Positions 14,201 to 23,405 of a stretch of 64,000 nucleotides of DNA are shown in pieces. Position 1 is the first letter of the stretch, and each line of letters opens with the position of its first letter. Origin of the DNA: Pempheris klunzingeri (Eukaryota > Chordata > Actinopteri > Acropomatiformes > Pempheridae); NCBI RefSeq assembly GCF_042242105.1, contig NC_092013.1, forward strand, positions 29,818,990 to 29,882,989, given 5' to 3'. Below the pieces are notes generated by a model. It saw only the letters and a program-made list of their open reading frames with translations. It did not search any database and was not told where the DNA came from. The position numbers and the translations under genes are program-made.

Positions 14201-17200
14201 CAATACCGGAACAATTGAGCAGCTCTCTCTCTCACCAAGCGCGCCGACCAGAGGACGAGACATGCCACACACCACAATCAAGCACACACTCTCGCCCCGC
14301 CCTCCTCCTATTCTCAGCCACTCACATGCCAAGCAAAACACCTTCAGGAACAGTGGGACTTTTCAAAACAGCATTTAACACAACAACAACAACAGGGATG
14401 CTACAATATTATAAAGCAGCAGATAAAACAGGATGACATAGATACAATAAATAACCTGGAACAGTCACATGTTAGTTGCCGATTAGTTACCTGTCTTGCG
14501 ATCGTACCAGTCGAAGACACATGAGCACCATCCAGTGAATCTGCCTTGGACTGTGTTTCAGTTGTTTCTCTGTGTTTCCCCAGGGGGACGCACCACTGGG
14601 TGCCCCGCAGTCAGCGTTTGTTTGGGGGTCAAATTGTTGGTCAGGCCCTTGTCGCTGCCGCCAAATCTGTCAGCGATAATCTGTATGCCCACTCTCTGCA
14701 CTGCTACTTTGTGCGAGCAGGTAAGATGTGACATTTTAAAGGTGCTGGCCAGAGACGGTGCAGCCCGAACGTTACAAGGCGGCTCAGTTATAATTGTAGT
14801 TTTATCAGCGTTTACGAATAGACAGTAAATGTCTGTATAAAAGAATAAACCATCATCTGTTGCCATCATCATAATCACCACAGTGATCCAGTAGATGTGC
14901 CACAGTCTCAGCCTCCCCACTGCTGTCTTTTTCAGGGGATCCTAAGGTCCCAGTGCTGTACCAGGTGGAGCGCACGAGAGACGGTCGCAGTTTCACGGTC
15001 CGCTCTGTGAAGGCCATCCAGCACGGACAGCCTATCCTCATCTGCCAGGCGTCCTTCCACATGCTGCAGCCGAGCCCCCTGCAGCACCAGTTCACCATGC
15101 CGGCGGTCCCTCAGCCTGAAGACCTCCTCACTGTGGAGGAGCTCATTCATCTTTACCTCAGGTGAAGCTGCCACCACTCATCGCTTTATTCATTTACTAA
15201 CTACTGAATTGTTTTGATAATTTTCCAAGCAGAAAATCCAAACAAACTGCTTTTCAGATGTGACGGCTGGCTGCTTTTCTTTGTCTTATCTGATTGTAAA
15301 GATTGAGTAGATAAAACAAACTATTTGAATACATCATCTTGGGCTTTGACAACGGCTGCCTTTTCATATTTTCTGACACTTTACAGACAAAATGATTACT
15401 TGAGAAAATAATTGACAGCCCTAATGTGAGGAGAATAACCACTTATTTAATTAATGCTTAACAACATGAACATTGAGCACTTGAATGGAAACAACAGATT
15501 TTCCTGTTCACCTCCACTGATTTCTCATTTACCTGCAGCGATTTGAGGTCCATAAACCTGCAGTTAGTTCTATTTGACATCAGTCTCTTAGATTTCTACC
15601 ATCGCCCTTGTACATGGGGGTGAACAGATTCTCATTTCTGGTGCAGTGCAAATCCCATTTGAAAAACTTGATAGCAGCAAAAAAAAATAAATAAATAAAC
15701 TTTAGATGTTGTCCCTTTGCCAGTGTGCACGTTAAGTAGGTGGGGGTCCTTGGTCATGATCTGTATTTCCCCCTGTTGTTTCACAGTAAACCAGACCTAG
15801 CAGAGAATGCTAAACAAGGCCTTAACAAGCTGCTGGCCAATGAGGTCCCCATTGAGATAAAGCCAGTCAACCCACCACACTTTTACAAGCTCACTGCAGC
15901 TGAGCCCAAGAAGCTCTTCTGGGTGCGAGCGCGAGGATTCATCGGTAAAATGCTTTACACGCACATTTGCACAGCATGCATTACAAACGCTGAATAGCAT
16001 TAATGCTACCAAATGAAATCAAATAACTTTATTGGATTCACAGGCCATTTTTCACACAGTTTTTCTATCAACAACAACTTTTGGTACTTGATAAAAGGTT
16101 TTTGTGGTTCCTCTCTTTGACAGTGCTTTTAATTATCACATAGGAAATCACTTCCTGTTCTCCATCTGCAGTTGCGGTGACATGGCATCATGTCCCGACA
16201 AGCTAATAATAACCGAAACTGTAGAGAGAAACTAAACACAACATGTATGACACAGTCTGAGCAGGATTTGTCTCTGTGTTTTCCTTGTGTGTTTGTGTAG
16301 GTGAAGGTGACATGAAGCTGCATTGCTGCGTTGCTGCTTATGTATCAGACTATGCGTTCCTGGGCACAGCGCTGCTGCCGTATCCCAACTATAGGGCCAA
16401 GTTCTCAGCCTCCCTGGACCACGCCATGTGGTTCCACAGCACCTTCCGCAGCGATGACTGGATGCTGTATGAGTGTGAGAGCCCTTGGGCAGGTCAGGAT
16501 GTTGTTCACCTCCATCTGCTGTGCTTCATTTGTTCTGTCTGCCACTGCACCACAAATAGGCCTTTGCCACTTCAGGAGCTTAAAGGTCCACAACCTGAAC
16601 CTGTGAAGTGCAGGTTCTGGGTTCTGTTACTTTTATTTACTGCTTGCTACGGGAGTGTCCAGTGCAGTTTAGTTGTGGGACAACAATGGAGAAAGAATAC
16701 TTCTATGGATTTTCTTTTACATTTCAATGGGGTGACTTTTAAATGCCAGTATCGTTGTCCAGTACCAGTAAATGATCAGAGGAACTCCACCCACTGCTCT
16801 CTCTGCTCCATAACATTCAGAAAAACATCCTGCTGCCTGGTTTTTCTCCTGAATTAGAAGATGGGGAAGTGGTGGTGAAGAAACTGGGGTGAGAAAAACC
16901 AATTTGAGCTAGTACAGTGGAGACAAAAGCAGAGCCTGGGACGATGGCCACACCCTCAGTGAATGTTTGGTCAGTTCCTGGAGTGGAAAAGGCCTACAAG
17001 TAGTGGAGGTCACACATAGTTTGATCCTTTGCATAATACTAATAACATCAACAATGCTACGTACCAAAAACCAAAAGTGTCGTGTGTCATATTTACTATG
17101 CAAATAGTTGTTCAAAATAAACATTTGTTAGCATGGAAGCACTAATCATGAATTATTATTGATAATTAGAAAGCACTTTCATTTTAGATATTTCTACCCG

Positions 17201-17468
17201 TCTACAAATTGGGTTGCACTTTGGGACTGTATTTATACAATTAGTCTAATGTTCAAGCATATTTTTGTGCCTGTATTTGCCGAACAATGACTGATCTTGC
17301 GACCGAAGCTTGGACACAAATGACGTGTGTTTTGTGTGGTGTCTCACAGGGGGCAGCAGGGGTCTGGTTCAAGGCCGACTGTGGAGAAGAGACGGGGTGC
17401 TGGCTGCCTCCTGCTCCCAGGAGGGCGTCCTGAGGGTTAAGCCAGTCACAGAGCCCAGCAAACTATAA
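8273..17468 (+). CDS. acot8: Peroxisomal acyl-CoA thioesterase 8
   Basis: Six exons: 8273-8460, 14584-14720, 14936-15161, 15787-15944, 16301-16492, 17350-17468; phases agree and the sum is 339 codons plus stop. The protein hydrolyses acyl-CoAs to free acid and CoA in peroxisomes, ending rounds of beta-oxidation. Two hot-dog thioesterase domains are visible. The first includes RLFGGQIVGQALVAAAKSV, HSLHCYFVRAGDPKVPVLYQ and RSVKAIQHGQPILICQASF. The second includes EGDMKLHCCVAAYVSDYAFL, LDHAMWFHSTF and DWMLYECESPWAG. The C-terminus is SKL, a canonical type-1 peroxisomal targeting signal. N-terminal residues 1-40 are Gly/Ala/Asp-rich and poorly conserved, as in relatives. Length is close to that of the human protein (319). 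Intron 1 is 6.1 kb because a gypsy element sits in it. The identity is very secure. Confidence 0.96.
8914..9224 (-). repeat. 3' LTR of the gypsy element
   Basis: This is the second copy of the 311-bp repeat, preceded in element orientation by a G-rich polypurine tract. The near-identity of the two LTRs is the main evidence for the element's youth. Confidence 0.92.
9239..13105 (-). CDS. pol: Pol polyprotein of the gypsy element
   Basis: A 1288-codon minus-strand frame carries the domains in Ty3/gypsy order. An aspartic protease near residues 90-115 has ALVDTGSTATLM. The reverse transcriptase has VDYRPLNSVTKKDSYPLPRI, GYWQVPLSPETRPKTAF and YLDDILVHG. RNase H begins FTLDTDASDIGMGAVLSQ. The integrase has an HHCC zinc region (HGTTGAGHFG ... 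FCRRCDLC) and a core with VDIMGPFPRT, HSDQGRNFES and HPQSDGLVERFNRTLAQQL. The integrase C-terminal region shows LDCHWVGPCEVLEKLGEVVY and no clear chromodomain. The order protease-RT-RNaseH-integrase separates it from Ty1/copia elements. Confidence 0.93.
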   Translation of the reverse strand: MLDMWPAWSHQRAVPKAGWCSGKRLRACVDGMTQAPSPVSQPVVFPVDGARLNSWGKRAPLSPEADDGIESTRVVGWTHAGSFCHVPITLAGASCTALVDTGSTATLMRPDVVPAGAKLEPTVVKLRTVTGQLAPMLGRGVITIQLGGLSVDFKVWVAAVQDPCILGLDFLRATQCVLDLGKNTLAFPGGPTVEMVHPAQASGPHLPTMRATEEHHGSHPPPQAAPPTPQPLTPHSPAVAGPPALDLQSTVGNVDRLTVVKEVWKRSCHNLDPAQQEELWQVLLEFKNIFALTEEEVGLTHLVQHDIDTGDARPIKTRPRRLPLAHQAAADSAIDEMLKAGIIEPSDSPWASGVVMVNKKRSPKMRFCVDYRPLNSVTKKDSYPLPRIDESLDLVSGSSWFSSLDLRSGYWQVPLSPETRPKTAFCTGRGLWQFRVLCFGLCNAPATFERLMEKVLADIPRQECLVYLDDILVHGSSFEAALASLRRTLQKIAAAGLKLHPDKCCFMRKELEFLGHKVGGEGISTLEEKVQAVKDWPTPANVRELKSFIGLASYYRRFVRGFSCIAAPLFRLQQKDSDFAWTPDCEQAFNHLKKALMESPILIPPDPHLLFTLDTDASDIGMGAVLSQVGPEGEKVVAYFSRTFNKAERRYCVTRRELLAIVRAIGHFRYYLCGLPFTVRTDHAALQWLMSFKEPEGQIARWLEELAPYSFTVEYRAGARHTNADAMSRRPCATDGCRYCERREVREEELRAEEERDTRHLRDRPACRAAQVVDPIEWRAQQEQDADLQPVLQWVESRQKPQWDEVAGCSPATKGLVEKFGALRVKDGVLQRAWKEPATGEERWQVVVPRALRGAVLKACHGTTGAGHFGVSKTLRRLRQSFYWGQLRRDVEDFCRRCDLCTAHKGPPDRSRAQLQQLAVGAPMERVAVDIMGPFPRTDKGNRYVLVAMDYFTKWPEAYAIPDQEAETVADTLVQGMFARFGAAETIHSDQGRNFESAVFSAMCARLGMHKTRTTPLHPQSDGLVERFNRTLAQQLAILTAEHQRDWDMHLPLVLLAYRSAVQDSTACTPALLMLGRELRTPAEMAFGNPPDTPAVPPGPEYARRLQDRMESAHAFARDQLAKAGIWQKRNYDMRAKGRDFRTGDLVWVYSPRRKKGRCPKLDCHWVGPCEVLEKLGEVVYRVQLPPRGRRVVLHRDRLAPYRGNACPLQPPINSRRNRAATPPDSLTVSPSHSPHSPPPLNAPCVQQRGTAGLQTQPLVSATRRPQRQTRPPGHLRDFLCDLSGRES
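13018..14016 (-). CDS. gag: Gag-like protein of the gypsy element
   Basis: A 332-codon minus-strand frame starts 78 bp inside the 5' LTR. The central part resembles a retrotransposon capsid region (PKYSGKADWEAFHAQFELLA; LVGALQRRFG). Near the C-terminus there is one CCHC zinc knuckle, CWTCGQPGHISVRC. It overlaps the start of the pol-like frame in another reading frame, the arrangement that Ty3/gypsy elements handle by programmed frameshifting. This is a transposon gene, not a host gene. Confidence 0.88.
   Translation of the reverse strand: MAMAAQREMTGTRPKVKVEAVDNEYDVTPGHDSGLDRAAEHRARLRQTARRLAADAGFSSLSAEKPAKDAGPCLIKDGGAQSHQLYGKTPKYSGKADWEAFHAQFELLARAAAWSEDTKALQLALCLTEEALACLLLLSPADRGNYGALVGALQRRFGQCSQPSVLRAELSNRQRGPGEPLRVLANDIETLSRRAYAHMPIDVQNELARDQFVRAITPRELRIQTQLAHPRSLQEALELAVEREAVGATAENDHSGSRPVGRSVELVGLGQEKPAWAAELTELIRAVSLQSTRRSTRPRRDPPVCWTCGQPGHISVRCPKQAGVQGNASGPA
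14095..14405 (-). repeat. 5' LTR of the gypsy element
   Basis: This 311-bp direct repeat is nearly identical to the other LTR. In element orientation it runs TGTAGCATCC ... GAACGTTACA. It is upstream of the gag-like frame, and the primer-binding-like site follows immediately inside. Confidence 0.92.
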
Positions 17469-18397
17469 GCACATTCCCATGATTTTTCCTCGGTTTTGTT
17501 TGTGACTCAGATCATTTAAATTTTATTTTATTATTAGACATAAAATTCTTAATATATTAATGACTTTGTGATTGTTTTATTGTAAAAATGTATTTGTATT
17601 TCTTGTTAATAAAGAATGAAGATGTTATAATTGATGAACGCTTGTCATCTGTTACATTAGACATGTTTGGGCTTGGGTGTACATTTTGAAGTGCCACCTA
17701 ACATAACGACCAAGTAAGAAACACAAAGCAGGGCAGTTTGTCTTACTGTGCTGTAGCTAAGGCACCACACAAATACAGGGTCAACACTGACATTATTAGT
17801 AGGCAAATAGCTGAAAACCTGCCTGTCGCCGTGCTCAGCTGTGAAACACGGTGTCCAAATATTTCAAATGTCCACAAAGTAGAAACTTTGTTGGCATAAC
17901 TTTTGTATGTCTGTCTGGCACATGCAGCTACCAGCTGTGGGTTTTCTTTATGGGACATTAAGATCATGACGTTATTATGGATGAGAACAGCCAAGGAAAT
18001 GTACAACCTGATCCACCAATGGAAAATGAAATGAGTTCAGTCACTGAAGAGCAGGACAGCCTGTAATAGCACCTTAAAATCTATTCACACAAACAAGGTG
18101 GCAGCCAAGTGCGTCACACATTAAAGGCTGTGTACAAAAAGTTGTGAATGTCCCTGTGAATCTGAGGCCTGCAGGTTTTCCTTAGACCGTCCCAGGTTAA
18201 ATGCCAGTGTGAGGATGACATGCGGTGAAATGGATGCAGTTTCCATGGCAACGTTTGTGAGAAAACCTCTGTGGACATGACGCTTTTATTCTGAAGGATT
18301 TTCCCGGAAGTGGGAGCCTTCCTGTTCTTCCCAGGCCTCCCTGTCTGTCTGTGGCTCCAATCAATTTGTAGAGAAGTCCCGTTAAATACCACCTAAC
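17469..18397. promoter_or_regulatory. ACOT8 3' UTR with AATAAA, then SRSF6 promoter with ETS site
   Basis: The ACOT8 stop is followed by an AT-rich 3' UTR with an AATAAA polyadenylation signal at 17608-17613. The rest leads to SRSF6. A consensus ETS-type site, CCGGAAGT, lies at 18304-18311, about 90 bp before the SRSF6 start codon, and no TATA box is evident, as expected for a broadly expressed splicing factor. The middle part (17650-18250) holds nothing I recognise. Confidence 0.6.
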
Positions 18398-21300
18398 ATG
18401 CCGCGGGTGTATGTGGGCAAGCTTAGCTACCATGTCCGAGAGAAAGACATCCAGAGGTTCTTCAGCGGTTACGGTAAATTACTAGAGATCGACCTGAAAA
18501 ATGGGTAAGCTCACCTCATCCATCCCTCCGCTAAGCTAACAGCTAATGTTGTCTTGGTCCTGAGACCACGTCAAAGGGAGCAGAGTTTACCGAACAAATG
18601 TCACTGAACGTCGCAAAACTGAGAGATGAATGCCCTCTTGGAGTCTCAAACCATTAATCTTTGCCACCGTTAACCAGACTAGCTATGGCTAATGCTAGCC
18701 TTGAGCTGTGCTTTGCTAGCATGTAGCAGTGTGCTGTTTACCACCCTGGAGGACTAATGTCAGGCTCTCTAACAGGAGAGTGTAAATACACAGTGACCAC
18801 ACGTGGGTGAACACGAGCTGAGAGAGCTGCAAGAGTCCAAACTAAGATCACTGATCTGCCCTCATCAGGACCAATGATCCATCAGTTAGCTGACTGACCA
18901 AACAACAACCTGTGTCACATGTGGGTAAAATATCCACAATGAGGTTTTACTGCTTTATTCTGCTTTATGTCACTGAGCCTGAGTGGTTTGGGGTTTTGGG
19001 CCACCGAAGCTGTAACCATAACCTCTGGGAAACTGAGACAGACTGTTCTTCACTTTCAGACATGTTGTATGACAAACAGCCAACAGATGAATCAATAATG
19101 AAAATAATAATGTGTAAATGAATATTTGTGGTAACAACAATCCTTTGCTTGGTGTGGCTTCACAGCGGGGGAGAGGGTCATGCTCACCAGCGTGGTTTAA
19201 ATAGTAAAGACACAGTTTGGTTGTATGTCATTTCAGATTTTTGGCTGATTATGAATCGACTTACAAAGCCAATAGATGTATTGATCGTGAGAGTGAGGAC
19301 CAGCTCCTGCTCTGACTCCGGCTCTGACTGTCCCTGTGCAGGTACGGCTTTGTAGAGTTTGAGGACATGCGAGATGCTGACGATGCCGTGTATGAACTGA
19401 ACGGAAAGGAGCTGTGTGGGGAGCGGGTCATCATCGAGCACGCCCGTGGGCCGAGGAGAGATGGATACGGCTTCGGGGGACGCAGTAAGTTCAGTAGATC
19501 CAAGTAGAAAAACGTCGTTCTCCTGTGTATGTGGGGAATCTCATCAGCGTCTCTGTTAACCAGAATGAAATATGATGATATTCACTTTCAGTGACTCTTG
19601 ATTCAGCCATAAACCACGTTTGAATGAAGCTGTCAGTACCCATGTGACATGTCTTACCTCACACTGTAGTTGTTAGACATGTGTATCCACTGTTCACCTT
19701 GTGGTAGTCAGTCATTATTGTACGAAAGGATGAAGTCTACAGCCATCTGCTGTATCTGACATTCAAGTCTGCCCGAGGGCAGGTAGAGACAAAGCTTTTG
19801 TACAGTGAAAGAGATGTGTGAATAACAGTGATTTAAAGAGAAGGTAAGACTTGTGAAGCTACAATGTATTCGATTTGAAGTCAACATTAACAAAGTGCTT
19901 GATGTTTCAATTTGAAAGAGTCCACTGCGGGCTGAGTCCGAGTCCAATGAGGGTAAAGATGACTGCCTGACCCGTTTGGCCTGGGCTTTCCCCTTACAAT
20001 GTGTGTGTGACCTTTGCCCTTTGACCCTTGGTTGACATAACCGGAAGCCATGATGACAGCATCCTTTTCCAATAGACCAGGGTGATGGTGAGGAATCCTG
20101 ATGGTTTTACTGTTGCAAGACATGTTGCAGAGGACCAAGACTACACATGTTTCAGCCACTGCTTTGGCTCCTTGTACTCTGTAGTAAAACATAGAGTATT
20201 TGGTAGGTGTCATTTTCATCCTTATAAGTTACAAATGGACAGGGCGCAAACCAAGGATTGTTGTAGTGTTCTCTAAGACTGGAGATGTCTCTGGGCTTTT
20301 CAACAACTTGGAATAGATTAGTTAACATGTCTAAGTTTTTAAACCAAAGCTGAGCACTTTTTCTCGGGGGGTGTTTTAAAAAAAAAAAACAGAAACAGAA
20401 AAGATCATTTCCATACAAACAGAGCATCAGTGGCGAGTTCTTTTCATGCTGCTGGCACTAACACAAAGATAAGACAATTTCATCTAAAGAAAGTCCAATT
20501 CTGTACAGCAAACATACTGAGAAGTGGTTCGTATCATAGCAACACAACGTCTTGGTTTTCTGGCTCCTACATTCAGTAAAGTTAAAACCTTCTCAGTTCC
20601 TTTTTAAAGCTATGGTCACGTGCATTAAGTAGGAGTGAAGTGTTTTCTAAAACTGGTCCACGGGGCACAGAGTGCTGCAGATTTTCTAGTTGTTGAAAAG
20701 CATATTTGCCTTACATGCCCAATTTAGATGATCCTGTCTGCATAGCTTCACTGAAAATCAACAGGGCTCTGGGTCCAGAGGATACAGACCATACAATACA
20801 AACTATTGCCACCTTTTTAAGGATAACTGGTGTTTCTAACCCTGGGTCCTCTCTGTCCACGTCCTGGTGTCTGAATGACTGGTAGGTGCTAAAAGTGTTG
20901 GAACTGGTCCAGTAGATCACCTCAGCCAGCAGCCACCAAACGGGCTGCAATGGCTGCAACGTGATCCTTTGGGACAACTGCACCTGATCACAGTAGGTCC
21001 ACTAAAAGAGCTTGTTTGATCCACTGACAGGCTCAGGGTGTTATTCTAAGTGTGTGACAGCATCATGGAAAGGATCCCTACAGAGAGAGACCTGGAAGAT
21101 CCTTCTGGTTTAACCACAAACAGCCGTCATATCGCTCTCTGCAGAGTCATTTTACCTCACAGAGCACAGGACAGGTGATCTACTGCTGCATCAGTCGGTT
21201 AGTTTGTTTGTATCATACCAGTTCCAAAACCTTTTGTACCTACTAGAAACTTTGAACCCAAAACATGTACAAATAGGGCCCATGTTTAAAAATACCGAAG

Positions 21301-23405
21301 TTATCCTTTAATCACAGACTGAATGCCACTGAATCGCCTCTGAAACTTGTCAGAACTTGGCAGCTGTTAGGCAAGGCACAAACCCCCCCTAAAGATGTCC
21401 AGTCTGTCTGACCTTTATGAAATTCTTTGGCTTCAGATAAAATTCAGATGTCCCTGTCTTCTGTGAAGGTAGCGGCTACAGCAGCAGGAATCGCTCCGGC
21501 AGGGACAAGTACGGGCCGCCAGTACGCACTGAACACCGCCTCATCGTGGAGAACTTGTCCAGCAGGTGCAGCTGGCAAGACCTCAAGGTCAGTCATCGCA
21601 CAAACTCCAAACTAACAGGTTGCTGTGATATGAAATGGGAATAAATGTCTAATTGATTAGTTGTGAAACAAATAGTACTGATGGATTATAAGCCTGGCCA
21701 CTGATGACTCTCAGTTTAGGGTCTGTGAGCCACATTTAAAATGAAACTGAAGGTGACTGAAAGTCAGCGCTGTTTCAAATCCAGTCCTCGGACTGCACTG
21801 TCTACGTCTGGCAGTTTGATAGAGACTTGTGAATTGGCGAGTAGACAAACCGTGTAGAACATAAGCAGGACGTGTTGCACATGTTGTGTGGTCTAACAGA
21901 ATCCGGAGAGAGGTGGCTTCAGGGAGGTGCAGCACATTCACTCCATTTTGTTTGGTCCTTCATAGGATTTAATGCGGCAAGCGGGTGAAGTAACCTATGC
22001 CGACGCTCACAAAGGCCGGGCCAACGAGGGCGTCATTGAGTTTCGGTCCCGTTCGGACATGAAACGAGCCTTGGAAAAACTAGATGGCACCGATATCAAC
22101 GGCAGGAAGATTCGTCTGGTGGAAGACAAATCTCGGCGCCGGCGCTCTTATTCCGGCAGCAGATCCAGGTGAACGAGGCTTAAATACAGACTTGCTCCCC
22201 AGCGATGTTTTTCTGTGCATGTTTGCTTCCTTGGTTTTCTCCCTTGCTTAAGGCCGTTGTGTCGAACCCGCAGGTCTCGCAGCAGGCGACGCTCTCACAG
22301 CCGCAGCCGAAGAAGTAGGACTTCTCACAGTCGCTCCAGGTCTCGCTCACGGTGAGAGGATACTCATCTCCTACACATCAGCTGACTTTTTAACTGCTTT
22401 CATTTCCCACCGCTTAAATACAGAGTGGCCGCAGGTCCTCAAGTAGCCTTAAAATGTCTTAAATCCGCATTTACTACTGAAAGGCCTTAAACAGTAATAG
22501 ATAGTCTTATTTCTGTTTGGGAAGGTCTTTGAATATTTATTTACTGAATGCTGTAAACCAGCCTAAAATTCAATCCAAGCACAAAATGCCAAAATCGATG
22601 ACTTGAACTCTGTCGTCCTTTACAGTCTCTGTTTTTGCTGTTAGTGTTGCTCACAAACTTTGTCTCCTGGTGACCGCAACCGGCCACAAAAATAACTGAA
22701 GCCTCCACAATTTCCACTCATTCCACTTCATCCTCTGTCACTTTGTACTGGACCTCTTTGCAAATTTGTATTTTTGTTTTTCCCTTCGGCGAATGTAGCC
22801 TTTTCTAGTCTAGATCAGTCTAGTCACAATCAGCCAAGTGTCGTCTTATACGTGGTGTTTTCTTTGTGGTTTTAAGGAACTAGCCGTCAGCCAGAACATG
22901 GTAGTTTAAAGCCAAAATACCCAGCTGCCCTGAGGGTGAATCACACTGAACCCAAAGTCACATGACCTAATTGGTTGACATATTTTGTCTCTTTTGCAGA
23001 TCTGTGTCTCGCAGCAAGCGCCGGTCTCACTCCAGGTCGAGGCGGAAGTCACGCTCCAGATCAAAGAGGAGATCTCACTCTAAATCCCCCGAGAAGTCTC
23101 GCTCACATGCTCGCAAATCACACAGTCCCTCCAGGAGCAAAAAGTCTCGCTCAGACACTCGCAAGTCCCGCTCCAAGAGTAGATCCAAGGTCAAAACGGA
23201 GCGCGAGTCCCGAAGTCGTTCCAAGGAAAAGTCTTCCAGTAAGAAGTCTCGAAGCCGCTCGCGGTCCCCTTCACAAAGTAGAAACGACAAACATCCCTCA
23301 AAGTCTCCTCCCAACAAGGAGCACCAGCTCTCCAAGTCCCCCGCCAAGCGCTCCGCCTCCCGCTCCAGGTCTCGCTCTCGATCCAGATCAGCCTCCCAAG
23401 ATTGA
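18398..23405 (+). CDS. srsf6: Serine/arginine-rich splicing factor 6
   Basis: Six exons: 18398-18504, 19342-19484, 21469-21587, 21966-22168, 22274-22351, 23000-23405; 351 codons. SR proteins bind exonic enhancers and recruit the spliceosome. The first RRM starts [20 protein letters not shown] and contains the RNP-1 box YGFVEFED, ending near [11 protein letters not shown]. The second, pseudo-RRM-type domain has [18 protein letters not shown], with the SWQDLKD signature of the SRSF4/5/6 group, and [22 protein letters not shown]-terminal RS domain of about 150 residues, rich in SRSRS repeats, ends in [16 protein letters not shown] matches SRSF6 better than SRSF4 (ERDVERFFKGYG). In mammals this family autoregulates through a poison exon in the intron between exons 2 and 3; here that intron is 2 kb, but I could not locate the exon. 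Which fish SRSF6 copy this is cannot be told. Confidence 0.93.
20817..21311. mobile_element. TTAA-flanked foldback MITE in SRSF6 intron 2
   Basis: The left end reads TTAAGGATAACTGG and the right end, inverted, reads TTAAAGGATAACTTCGG. The outer parts are inverted copies of each other, including the stretch around GGTCCTATTTGTACAT and the block ending GGAACTGGT. The TTAA flanks suggest a piggyBac- or Kolobok-like target preference. It has no coding capacity. Related partial copies lie at about 33253-33390, 44930-45130 and 54000-54345. Confidence 0.65.

Larger units (their letters stand above)
8914..14405 (-). mobile_element. Ty3/gypsy LTR retrotransposon, apparently whole, in ACOT8 intron 1
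   Basis: A 5.49-kb element, read on the minus strand, is bounded by two 311-bp LTRs (8914-9224 and 14095-14405) that begin TG and end CA and differ at only two positions by eye. The four bases ATAT flank it on both sides (8910-8913, 14406-14409) and look like the target duplication. A primer-binding-like stretch lies just inside the 5' LTR (about 14077-14094) and a purine tract just inside the 3' LTR (about 9225-9240). Both gag-like and pol-like frames are open, so it looks whole. There is no env. LTR divergence of about 0.6% points to a recent insertion, roughly a million years or less on usual neutral rates. It lies antisense to ACOT8. Confidence 0.93.
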
